Shown: piece by piece, positions 1-6,143 of the stretch | How positions within the stretch are numbered: the first letter of the stretch is position 1 | Layout of the letters: every line of letters starts with the position of its first letter | DNA from: CAYQPF01 sp964419225 | Lineage (GTDB): Bacteria > Cloacimonadota > Cloacimonadia > Cloacimonadales > CAYQPF01 | Reading direction: 5' to 3' | DNA length: 12,991 nucleotides | NCBI GenBank assembly: GCA_964419225.1 | Contig: CAYQPF010000146.1 | Location: forward strand, 1-12,991 | The notes under the pieces: model-generated | Database searches by the model: none | Seen by the model: the letters and a program-made list of their open reading frames with translations, nothing else | Told to the model about the DNA's origin: nothing | Made by a program: the position numbers and the translations under genes

Positions 1-1409
1 TCATTGATGCAGAGCTGCATAAAACTCACCTTAATATTTACAAAAAAAAGAATATTACTATCCGATATATTTCTTTTATTAACAGTTATTATGAAAGATA
101 CAATATGAGAGCTTTCAACACTGAAGAGAGCCAAAATCTTTATTTTTCTGACCTGATATTTCATGATAATAATTTGCAATGTGGAAATGCAATGTTTTTA
201 TCCAGAACTACACAAGTCATTCTAAATAATATTCAAATTTATCATCAGACTTCTTTAAATGGAATTAATGCTGGTATTTTTTTTGACGGATATCCCAGTT
301 TTGTTATGAATAATGTTATTTTTAATGATTTACACTCAGATAGTAATGCAGGCGGCATAGTTTGCTTATATACTATATCTGCTAATGCTGTTATTAACAA
401 TTGTATTATGTCAAATAGCTCTTCCTTTGAATATGGAGTGATGCAATTTGGTAATAGTGATATGCCCTCAGATGCATCTCTGAAAATGTCCAACTGCCTA
501 ATCTTTAATAATACCTGTCAAAATGGCGATTATGGGGGAGGGGTTATTAATCTTTTTAATATTTATGAAGACCCACTCCAAATATCTAATTGCACAATTG
601 CCAATAATCATACTATAGGCAAGGTGATCCATATAAATGGTAGTGCAGATTTCAACAATATGATTCTATATAATCCTGAAATTTCTAAAGAATTATATAT
701 TCGACCCGGTATAGATCCCTATGCTTCAACCATTAATCTCAATTATTCAAATATTCGTGGTGGTACTGACAATATTTACATGCAAAATGGCTCCCAGTTC
801 ACCTGGGGACCCGGCAACATCACTTCAGACCCTGGATTCGTGGGTGGTGATCTCACCAGTCCGGATTATTATCAATTAGCAAATGGATCCCCTTGTATCA
901 ATACCGGGACTCCTGACACAACCGGACTGGCAATTTATCCCTCAGATCTAAGCGGTAATCCCCGCATCTGGAATGACAGAATTGATATGGGTTGTTATGA
1001 ATATGACTCGCATGCAAACGAAGATAACAATGCCAGTACCTTGGATAAAGTTGACCTGAGAAATTATCCAAACCCGATCAGACTCGGATCTGAAGGAAAA
1101 TCAAGTAATCCTTACACTTTCTTCGAATTTACCCTCAAGGAAAAGATCAAATCCAGGGCGGTTATTAATATTTACAATATCAAAGGACAGAGAGTTCGCA
1201 CTCTGGATACAAACAAAAACATTTCTGATCTGGCTAAAGCCTGTGGACTTTCCGGCAAAGACACAGCTATGTATAATGGTAAGTCTTATAGTATCGTCTG
1301 GAATGCCAAAGGTGAAAATTTCAAAGCATTGCCCACAGGAATATATATTTATACTCTTAATGTTGACGGGAAGCATTTAGCGAGTAATAAGTGTTTAATT
1401 CTAAAGTAG
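1..1409 (+). CDS. Secreted parallel beta-helix protein with choice-of-anchor Q-like region and C-terminal type IX sorting domain (5' partial)
   Basis: The reading frame is open from the first complete codon at base 3 to TAG at 1407-1409, so the gene starts outside the window; the ATG at 105 is internal. Of 468 visible residues, about 1-270 are short N-rich strands with repeating hydrophobic positions (for example VINNCIMSNSSS, LQISNCTIANN), as in right-handed beta-helix proteins. Residues about 274-336 (DPGFVGG to MGCYEYD, with SPCINTG between) match the choice-of-anchor Q type of ending. From residue 354 (NYPNPI) to the end is a FlgD-like/type A sorting domain with INIYNIKGQ and PTGIYIYTL, which in type IX secretion directs export to the cell surface. 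The substrate is unknown; adhesion or polysaccharide binding is possible. There are no obvious catalytic residues. Family call fairly sure, role not. Confidence 0.85.
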   Translation, partial: IDAELHKTHLNIYKKKNITIRYISFINSYYERYNMRAFNTEESQNLYFSDLIFHDNNLQCGNAMFLSRTTQVILNNIQIYHQTSLNGINAGIFFDGYPSFVMNNVIFNDLHSDSNAGGIVCLYTISANAVINNCIMSNSSSFEYGVMQFGNSDMPSDASLKMSNCLIFNNTCQNGDYGGGVINLFNIYEDPLQISNCTIANNHTIGKVIHINGSADFNNMILYNPEISKELYIRPGIDPYASTINLNYSNIRGGTDNIYMQNGSQFTWGPGNITSDPGFVGGDLTSPDYYQLANGSPCINTGTPDTTGLAIYPSDLSGNPRIWNDRIDMGCYEYDSHANEDNNASTLDKVDLRNYPNPIRLGSEGKSSNPYTFFEFTLKEKIKSRAVINIYNIKGQRVRTLDTNKNISDLAKACGLSGKDTAMYNGKSYSIVWNAKGENFKALPTGIYIYTLNVDGKHLASNKCLILK

Positions 1410-1437
1410 TGTTTCTCGCATAGAACATCTGTTTTTA

Positions 1438-1598
1438 GTAATTACTCAGGTACATTTTTTTAAGGGAAGAGCTAACCATAAATGAGAGAATTTTATCCGT
1501 AGATTACGCAGATTTGAAGAGAAAAATAACATTCGTATCTGAAGTGAGGGCATTTCGGCACAGTAGGGATCGAAATTTAATAGCACCTGAGTAGTTAC
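1438..1598. repeat. Imperfect inverted repeat, possible MITE-like remnant
   Basis: The arm at 1438-1453 (GTAATTACTCAGGTAC) is the reverse complement of 1583-1598 (GCACCTGAGTAGTTAC) at 14 of 16 positions. The arms enclose 129 bases without an ORF. No target-site duplication was identified, so this may be a decayed miniature element or a long-range hairpin. Confidence 0.4.
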
Positions 1599-1698
1599 AA
1601 ATAATCAAAGTGAGGTTTTTTGGACTTGACTCATTCATGAAGATTATTCAAATAATAATAAATAAAATTTGACTTTAAAAGCTTTGTCTGAAAGTTTA

Positions 1699-1720
1699 TC
1701 TCCTATCTAAATTAGGAGGA
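1699..1720 (+). promoter_or_regulatory. Strong ribosome binding site inside a short hairpin
   Basis: AGGAGGA at 1714-1720 lies four bases before the ATG at 1725. CTCCTA (1700-1705) can pair with TAGGAG (1713-1718), a 6-bp stem with a 7-base loop plus one G-U pair at 1699/1719, which would hide the Shine-Dalgarno core. It could tune translation of the secreted protein; the stem is short enough to be chance. Confidence 0.35.
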
Positions 1721-1724
1721 AATA

Positions 1725-3074
1725 ATGAAAGTGATTAAAGTTTTTTTAGTACTTCTATTCACTGCAGCTATGATTATGAACATTTCTGCTCTGAATAACA
1801 ATGCAATGTCGCAACAGGATCTTGCAACTCAATTCCAACAAAACCTGGCAAAGTTTCAAAAAACTCAACTCGTCTATTTGAACAATAGCGAAAGAACTTA
1901 TCTGATGACAGGCTACAATCAGGAGATGTGGACCAATTCTACCTGGAATATTATGGAAATGGATAGTATTTTTTACAACAATCAAGGAAAAATCAGTGAA
2001 GTAAAAGTCTATGATTCAGATGGCAATGGTGGTTATGATATCTTAAAAACTGTCTATACTTATACTAATGGAAAAGTCACCAAAGCAGAAATGTTCCAAT
2101 ATGATGAAGGTGCCTGGATTTTATTTACTACTATGAATGTTAACTACAATAATGCCGGTAATCTGTTAAACTTCGTTGTTAGCATGACTTATGGACCCAT
2201 GACTATTCCCCTGCAAAGAATGAGCTTTGTTTACGGTGGAAATGGTATGGCTGAGTATTTCTGTCTGGCTCTGTTTGACTATAGCACTCAATCCTGGATG
2301 TATCAGAAAGCAACCTTTGCCTATGATGGACAAGGCAGACCAAATATGACAACGAATACCGAGTCAGCTGACTCACTTAGCTGGGCCAATGCTGAAAGAG
2401 AGTCCTCAACCTATATGGCTTTTGATAATACAACCTATACTGATGTGCAAAATTACTACAATACTGCTTTCGTTTTTAGCATGAGCATAGATGGCACATA
2501 TACCGAATTTATCCATTTCTCCGGTACCCTCACCCAAAACTGGGATGGCTCTGCTTGGTTTGACGCTTCCAGAGAAACATATACCTATAATAATGATCAA
2601 GAAATTACCAATATGCTTACTGAAATCTGGACTACCACCTGGACTAATTCAGAAAATGATATTTATACCTACAATACAAACGGTAAACTCGATATGCATA
2701 AACATCAAACCTGGAACGGATCTGCCTGGGTTGATAATGAAAGATGGGTTTATTTCTACGGGGAAGTCAATGCTAATGAAGATAATGCCATCAATGCTCC
2801 TTCCATCAGTATCAGCAATTACCCCAATCCTTTCCAGAATAATACCAATATTTCAATTAGCTCCAAATCTCCTCTGAATACCAGCCTCACAATCTACAAC
2901 ATCAAAGGCGAAGTAATTAAGAATATGGACAGAATCAATCTCAAACAGGGTACAAACTCCTTCAGTTGGAATTCTACCGATAATCACGGTAATAAAGTGC
3001 CCAGCGGTATTTATTTCCTGAAGCTTAATAACGGAGCTAATACTAAAGCCGTCAAAATGCTGATCATGAAATAG
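1725..3074 (+). CDS. Secreted tandem-repeat protein with C-terminal type IX sorting domain
   Basis: A 449-aa exported protein. Residues 1-22 form a signal peptide (KVIK, then a hydrophobic core ending NISA). The middle, about 25-355, consists of roughly seven degenerate units of about 45 residues built on a Trp near an acidic/aromatic strand (GSAWFDASRETYTYNND, GSAWVDNERWVYFYGE, TWTNSENDIYTYNTNG), resembling YD-like beta repeats of bacterial surface proteins. Residues 365-449 (NYPNPF, LTIYNIKGE, PSGIYFLKL, final MLIMK) are a type A sorting domain, so type IX export to the outer surface is expected. The start is fixed by AGGAGGA four bases upstream. The stop codon TAG is also the first three bases of a 19-bp intergenic repeat. 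No enzymatic motif was seen; the binding partner is unknown. Confidence 0.9.
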   Translation: MKVIKVFLVLLFTAAMIMNISALNNNAMSQQDLATQFQQNLAKFQKTQLVYLNNSERTYLMTGYNQEMWTNSTWNIMEMDSIFYNNQGKISEVKVYDSDGNGGYDILKTVYTYTNGKVTKAEMFQYDEGAWILFTTMNVNYNNAGNLLNFVVSMTYGPMTIPLQRMSFVYGGNGMAEYFCLALFDYSTQSWMYQKATFAYDGQGRPNMTTNTESADSLSWANAERESSTYMAFDNTTYTDVQNYYNTAFVFSMSIDGTYTEFIHFSGTLTQNWDGSAWFDASRETYTYNNDQEITNMLTEIWTTTWTNSENDIYTYNTNGKLDMHKHQTWNGSAWVDNERWVYFYGEVNANEDNAINAPSISISNYPNPFQNNTNISISSKSPLNTSLTIYNIKGEVIKNMDRINLKQGTNSFSWNSTDNHGNKVPSGIYFLKLNNGANTKAVKMLIMK

Positions 3075-3264
3075 GGATTAGCATCCAGCATTAGTTGAAG
3101 CTGGTGTATTCGAGTTCATTTAATAAAATTGATGCTCTTTCCTGTGCTAATTGATAATAGGGATTAGCATCCAGCATATGGTTCAGGTATCATATTTGAA
3201 GTGTTGATACTTACAGACATGCAGTAATATGCTGCGAACTTTAAATAGGGACTAGCGTCCAGCA
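3072..3264 (+). repeat. Three copies of a 19-bp direct repeat, spaced 86 and 88 bp
   Basis: TAGGGATTAGCATCCAGCA occurs exactly at 3072-3090 and 3158-3176, and with two changes (TAGGGACTAGCGTCCAGCA) at 3246-3264. The DNA between copies is not similar. Copy 1 contains the stop codon of the upstream gene. Flanks can form hairpins: CCAGC/GCTGG at 3085-3104 and TGCTAAT/ATTAGCA at 3145-3169. A further partial match (CATTAGCATGGAGCC) follows copy 3. Function unknown. Confidence 0.75.
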
Positions 3265-3295
3265 CCATTAGCATGGAGCCATAAATTCAATCTCA

Positions 3296-3329
3296 TTAAG
3301 GCAGACCAAATGGTCTGCCTTAAATTTTT
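3296..3329 (+). terminator. Rho-independent terminator
   Basis: Perfect 13-bp inverted repeat: TTAAGGCAGACCA (3296-3308), AA, TGGTCTGCCTTAA (3311-3323), followed on the plus strand by ATTTTT. In practice the loop would open to AAAT. It probably ends transcripts from the secreted-protein gene and separates them from the next gene. No T run follows on the minus strand. Confidence 0.85.
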
Positions 3330-3335
3330 CTGCAG

Positions 3336-3363
3336 GACCAGTCAGACAAGTCAGACCAGTCGG
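3336..3363. repeat. Degenerate 9-bp tandem repeat, family GACNNGTCC (inverted orientation)
   Basis: Read on the minus strand, this is three 9-base units of the form GACTGGTCT, GACTTGTCT, GACTGGTCC. Each unit contains the near-palindrome GACNNGTC. The same family occurs at 5503-5533 and 5731-5770 in the opposite orientation. Confidence 0.7.
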
Positions 3364-3392
3364 CATTTTTAACAAAACTATAGGAGTATCCT

Positions 3393-4349
3393 TTGGAATT
3401 TGTTCTTCTCCCCGATCTTCTGCCCGGAGTAAAATGTACAGAGGTTTTCACTTCCTACTGGCAATTTGCTACTGAACGTCAGCAGGTATTTCTGAAAAGA
3501 CTCAGAAATGAAGCACCTCCCTGGACCTTGGATGAGATTATCCAACAGCACAGATTTACCAATGTTTTCCGGGTTTCAGACAGAGTCAGCCAATACTTGA
3601 TAAGGAATGTCATTTATCAGGGAAGTCAGGAAATTGAAGAAGTATTTTTCCGGATCATCCTTTTCAAATTATTCAATAAGATTGAGACTTGGGAATATCT
3701 TTTGGCTAAAGTTGGGTTCCCGGAATGGTCTAAATATGATTTCCATAAGTATAATGACTGCCTCAGTAAAGCCAAAGAAAATAAACAACCAATCTATTCT
3801 GCTGCCTATGTAATGCCTTCCGCAGAATCGGCCTTTGGCTATCCATTGAAACACACCAACCATTTGAAACTGATCGAAATGATGCAGCAGGAGCAATTAC
3901 CGCTTAAGTTATCCAGAGCAAAATCTCTCAAAGAAGTGTATGAACTGCTCTTAAGTTATCCATCCCTCGGAAGTTTTCTGGTGTATCAATATGCAATTGA
4001 CCTTAATTACAGTAATTTGATTGATTTTGATGAGGATGACTTTGTGGTAGCAGGTCCCGGTGCCAAGGACGGTATTCAAAAGTGTTTCGCATCTATTGAA
4101 CCATATAGTTATGAAGACATCATTAAGGCAGTTAAAAATAAGCAGAACTTCTCCTTCAATTATCTGGGTCTGGAACCTGTCACTCTGTTTGGTAGAAAAC
4201 TGCATCTCATCGACTGCCAGAATCTCTTCTGTGAGATCAGTAAATATGCCCGGGTTAAGCATCCTCATATCTCTTCAAAAACCAAGAGAACCAGAATCAA
4301 ACAAAAGTATTCTCATAATAAAAATCCTCTGGATTTCTGGCTTCCTTAA
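3393..4349 (+). CDS. 5-hmdU DNA kinase helical-domain / thymine pyrophosphorylase-like (HhH glycosylase-fold) protein
   Basis: A 318-aa protein. The TTG start is chosen because GGAG (3383-3386) sits six bases upstream and no in-frame ATG occurs until about residue 141, well inside the conserved region. Recognisable motifs are RFTNVFRVSDRVSQYLI (54-70), ILFKLFN (89-95), LVYQYAIDLNYS (196-207), VAGPGAKDGI (219-228) and DCQNLFCEISKYAR (274-287). These resemble proteins annotated as 5-hmdU DNA kinase helical domain and alpha-glutamyl/putrescinyl-thymine pyrophosphorylase, a helix-hairpin-helix glycosylase-derived group tied to thymine hypermodification in phages. A P-loop kinase domain is absent. 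The function in a bacterium is uncertain: DNA-base modification, or recognition of modified phage DNA, are both possible. The gene stands alone between repeat-rich spacers. The family is assigned from memory of motifs. Confidence 0.6.
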   Translation: MEFVLLPDLLPGVKCTEVFTSYWQFATERQQVFLKRLRNEAPPWTLDEIIQQHRFTNVFRVSDRVSQYLIRNVIYQGSQEIEEVFFRIILFKLFNKIETWEYLLAKVGFPEWSKYDFHKYNDCLSKAKENKQPIYSAAYVMPSAESAFGYPLKHTNHLKLIEMMQQEQLPLKLSRAKSLKEVYELLLSYPSLGSFLVYQYAIDLNYSNLIDFDEDDFVVAGPGAKDGIQKCFASIEPYSYEDIIKAVKNKQNFSFNYLGLEPVTLFGRKLHLIDCQNLFCEISKYARVKHPHISSKTKRTRIKQKYSHNKNPLDFWLP

Positions 4350-4375
4350 TAATCAATTCTGCTGCTCCTATCCTC

Positions 4376-4403
4376 TCTTTCGCGATCCTTTCGGTGGACT
4401 TCG
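4376..4403. repeat. 28-bp dispersed intergenic repeat, copy 1
   Basis: Starts TCTTTCG, then a variable triplet, then TCCTTTCGG, one variable base and GGACTTCG. The second copy at 5878-5905 agrees at 24 of 28 positions; all differences fall in the variable triplet and the single variable base. Confidence 0.6.
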
Positions 4404-4532
4404 GTGGCAAATATCTCTTTTTCCCTTTTATCAATTCCACCAGACACCATCTTCAAATCTCTTTTCTCAAAGTACAAGGATTCAGTGCCTCATTCCCTTC
4501 GCAGGTTAGGATCATAGATGAGTTGTTTCCCC

Positions 4533-4562
4533 ACTGCTGCCTGCCGACTGCCTACTGCCTAC
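4533..4562. repeat. 7-bp tandem repeat tract, consensus ACTGCCT
   Basis: Four in-phase 7-base units: ACTGCTG, CCTGCCG, ACTGCCT, ACTGCCT, then AC. The same period and word recur at 5591-5618 and 5775-5802. Translated, these tracts produce the spurious string PTAYCLL. Confidence 0.65.
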
Positions 4563-4571
4563 TTTTCCTTC

Positions 4572-4712
4572 TGTCCGTGTTAGTCAGTGTTCCCCTATCT
4601 TACTCATGACTCAAGACTCTCTCCTGATCACTTGTAATTCTACCTGCATTGGGCAAAGGTCAGTTTCCCATTTCTTGTCCGTGTTAGTCTGTGTTAGTCT
4701 GTAAAAGTCAGT
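4572..4712. repeat. Two tracts of a 10-bp repeat, consensus GTGTTAGTCT
   Basis: The first tract (4572-4591) is TGTCC followed by GTGTTAGTCA and GTGTT. The second (4676-4712) is TGTCC followed by GTGTTAGTCT twice and GTAAAAGTCA. Both therefore share TGTCCGTGTTAGTC. The last 10-bp unit contains the stop codon of the minus-strand gene that ends at 4708. Confidence 0.65.
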
Positions 4713-5352
4713 ACTCCCGAAGAGTCTTTTCTCCAACACCTACAACCTTATTCTCATCTGTCGGGAAATAGATCAGTGTCCAGCCTTTCTGGATACTGCA
4801 GCGTAAGTGTCTTCCTACGACAGGATCAAGTTGTTCGATCTTTTGCAGGACCCGGTTGATATCTCTTAACACCGTTTCCCGCACTTTCTGCAAGGCGGTG
4901 TCCGGCATCTGATTCGCCTTATTTTCAGCAAAACCTTTTCTTAAATAGTCTATCAGAAATTCCTTTCTTTCCTGCAGGTCATCTGCTCTTTTATGATCAT
5001 TATTGGCTTCTGCTTCTGCCTGTCGGTCTATGATCCGGCATAACTCCTGTTTTACTTCCCTGATCGTTTTACTGTCAAAAATAGGAGAGATTATTGTATG
5101 GTAATAGTAGTCCTGATAAACTGAATCCAACAAAGTTTTGATTCTAGTATTATCTTGGGTTAACACCCCTTTTTCTCCAAAGAATAATTCCAGTACTGTA
5201 ACTGCTTTTCCGACATTACTCACAAGTTGAAACAGGTATTCACAACCTTTGTATCCTTTAAGCTGAAACCTCTCACCGGTGTCTCTGTTCACGAAGGAGT
5301 AGAGTCTCTGGTTAAGGGTTTGCTGTACACTTTGAGAGAGATAATAGAGCAT
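4708..5352 (-). CDS. Conserved-looking protein of unknown function
   Basis: A 214-aa protein not recognised as any family. The start is supported by AAAGGAGG (5358-5365 on the minus strand) five bases before the ATG. It looks soluble: no signal peptide or membrane segment. Residues 95-145 are strongly charged and helical, probably a coiled coil (IIDRQAEAEANNDHKRADDL is part of it), and 155-175 is a second amphipathic helix. The C-terminus (WTLIYFPTDENKVVGVGEK) reads as a small beta region. Its base composition is high for the window (29 G+C of 60 by hand count at 4801-4860) and differs sharply from the AT-rich genes to the right. It is monocistronic. The stop codon lies in a 10-bp tandem repeat. 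Confidence 0.75.
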   Translation of the reverse strand: MLYYLSQSVQQTLNQRLYSFVNRDTGERFQLKGYKGCEYLFQLVSNVGKAVTVLELFFGEKGVLTQDNTRIKTLLDSVYQDYYYHTIISPIFDSKTIREVKQELCRIIDRQAEAEANNDHKRADDLQERKEFLIDYLRKGFAENKANQMPDTALQKVRETVLRDINRVLQKIEQLDPVVGRHLRCSIQKGWTLIYFPTDENKVVGVGEKTLREY

Positions 5353-5502
5353 TTGTTCCTCCTTTGATTTTTTGGATATGCTTCTTCATGCTGTAAAAAT
5401 AAAAACAAAGAAAGAACCTGATTCTATTCAATTATTGGTCCTTGTTTATAAATAACTCCCTTAAATGTAAAATGTTACAGAAATTATTATCAATTCTAAT
5501 AA

Positions 5503-5533
5503 GACATGTCCGACTCGTCCGACCTGTCCGTCC
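5503..5533. repeat. 9-bp tandem repeat tract, family GACNNGTCC
   Basis: Three in-phase units, GACATGTCC, GACTCGTCC and GACCTGTCC, then GTCC. Each unit carries a GACNNGTC near-palindrome. Confidence 0.7.
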
Positions 5534-5590
5534 TTACTGTAAAAATTCACAAAACACACTCTATGTTCTTTTTAAAGATCTGCTGCTCTC

Positions 5591-5618
5591 ACTGCCCCTT
5601 GCCTACTGCACACTGCCC
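5591..5618. repeat. 7-bp tandem repeat tract, consensus ACTGCCT
   Basis: Four in-phase units: ACTGCCC, CTTGCCT, ACTGCAC, ACTGCCC. Same family as 4533-4562. Confidence 0.6.
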
Positions 5619-5730
5619 AATTTCTAACCCCTTCATATAGATAAGCCGACAAAAATGACTTTTCACGTCACTGAAGCGAAAATATTTTTAAAAAAAATAA
5701 TTGCAAAAATCTCCAATTTCTCTCTATTTT

Positions 5731-5770
5731 GACATGTCTGACTTGTCCTACCAGTCCGAATCGTCCGAAT
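5731..5770. repeat. 9-bp tandem repeat tract, family GACNNGTCC
   Basis: Four in-phase units, GACATGTCT, GACTTGTCC, TACCAGTCC and GAATCGTCC, decaying into GAAT. Same family and orientation as 5503-5533. Confidence 0.7.
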
Positions 5771-5774
5771 CCCC

Positions 5775-5802
5775 AGACGCCTGATGCCTGACTGCTGGTG
5801 CC
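5775..5802. repeat. 7-bp tandem repeat tract
   Basis: Four in-phase 7-base units, AGACGCC, TGATGCC, TGACTGC and TGGTGCC, a diverged member of the ACTGCCT family. It begins only four bases after the preceding 9-bp tract. Confidence 0.55.
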
Positions 5803-5877
5803 TAATTTACCCTGTGATACACTTTCCCTAAACACTGAGATACTCTGTGCAATTTTCCAAAAAAGCCGTTCTAACTA

Positions 5878-5905
5878 TCTTTCGTTCTCCTTTCGGAGGA
5901 CTTCG
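5878..5905. repeat. 28-bp dispersed intergenic repeat, copy 2
   Basis: Matches 4376-4403 at 24 of 28 positions. Here the centre reads TCCTTTCGGAGGA, so TCC/GGA can form a tiny hairpin. Confidence 0.6.
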
Positions 5906-6065
5906 ATAACTGAGAACCTGGAATTTTTCTTGGCAGATACAAATCAAATTCATAGGAATAAATATTATAACTAATTCAAAGTCTGCTTGACATGTTTTGC
6001 CAATTGTGCAATTAATGCAATTATTGGGTGAGAGGCAGGCATAATATTGGGCAAGGTTAGGGGAT

Positions 6066-6143
6066 ATGTTCTGGAAAAATCTGGCTGATCAGTTAGGTCA
6101 ATTAAAGTTGGATACGATAGAAGAAGGGGAGTGGTTGAAATAA
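6066..6143 (+). CDS. Possible 25-codon leader ORF abutting the MltR-like gene
   Basis: ATG at 6066 to TAA at 6141-6143, encoding a peptide that begins MFWKNLADQLGQLKLD and ends EEGEWLK, a composition that reads as protein rather than noise. Its stop codon directly abuts the ATG of the next gene (TAAATG), and that gene has no good ribosome binding site of its own at normal spacing, so translational coupling is plausible. Its own upstream AGGGG is only two bases from the ATG. It could equally be the remnant of a longer gene. No family recognised. Confidence 0.3.
   Translation: MFWKNLADQLGQLKLDTIEEGEWLK

Larger units (their letters stand above)
1410..1724. other. Intergenic region between two secreted-protein genes
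   Basis: No gene is seen. The stretch holds a long imperfect inverted repeat (separate entry), a two-unit 9-bp motif GTAGATTAC / GCAGATTTG at 1499-1516, and two TTGACT words (1626-1631 and 1669-1674) that could act as -35 boxes but lack a convincing -10 at normal spacing. No rho-independent terminator follows the upstream gene. Confidence 0.6.
4350..4707. other. Repeat-rich intergenic region between convergent genes
   Basis: No believable gene. The 71- and 149-codon open frames crossing here are read through repeats and are judged spurious. It carries one copy of a 28-bp dispersed repeat, a 7-bp tandem tract and two 10-bp tandem tracts (separate entries). No clear terminator for either flanking gene was found. 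Confidence 0.65.
5353..6065. other. Long repeat-rich intergenic region, likely left border of the AT-rich island
   Basis: About 700 bases with no gene I accept. The 61-codon frame at 5442-5627 runs through a 9-bp and a 7-bp repeat tract and is judged spurious. The region holds two 9-bp tracts, two 7-bp tracts and the second 28-bp repeat copy (separate entries), plus A/T-rich stretches near 5670-5710. Nothing resembling a tRNA or an attachment site was seen. Confidence 0.6.

Noticed and set aside
2491..2877. 128-codon plus-strand ORF
   Set aside because: Lies entirely inside the secreted repeat protein in another frame; Pro/Ile/Leu-rich composition typical of a shadow frame.
3072..3264. CRISPR array
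   Set aside because: Only three 19-bp repeats with 67-69-base spacers, one repeat overlapping a stop codon, and no cas genes.
4060..4509. 149-codon plus-strand ORF
   Set aside because: Overlaps the 3393-4349 gene out of frame and continues into repeat-rich spacer; low-complexity Ser/Leu composition.
4394..4609. 71-codon ORF with a PTAYCLL string
   Set aside because: The string is a translation of the 7-bp and 10-bp tandem repeats; no ribosome binding site.
5442..5627. 61-codon ORF
   Set aside because: Runs through a 9-bp and a 7-bp repeat tract; no ribosome binding site and no protein-like composition.
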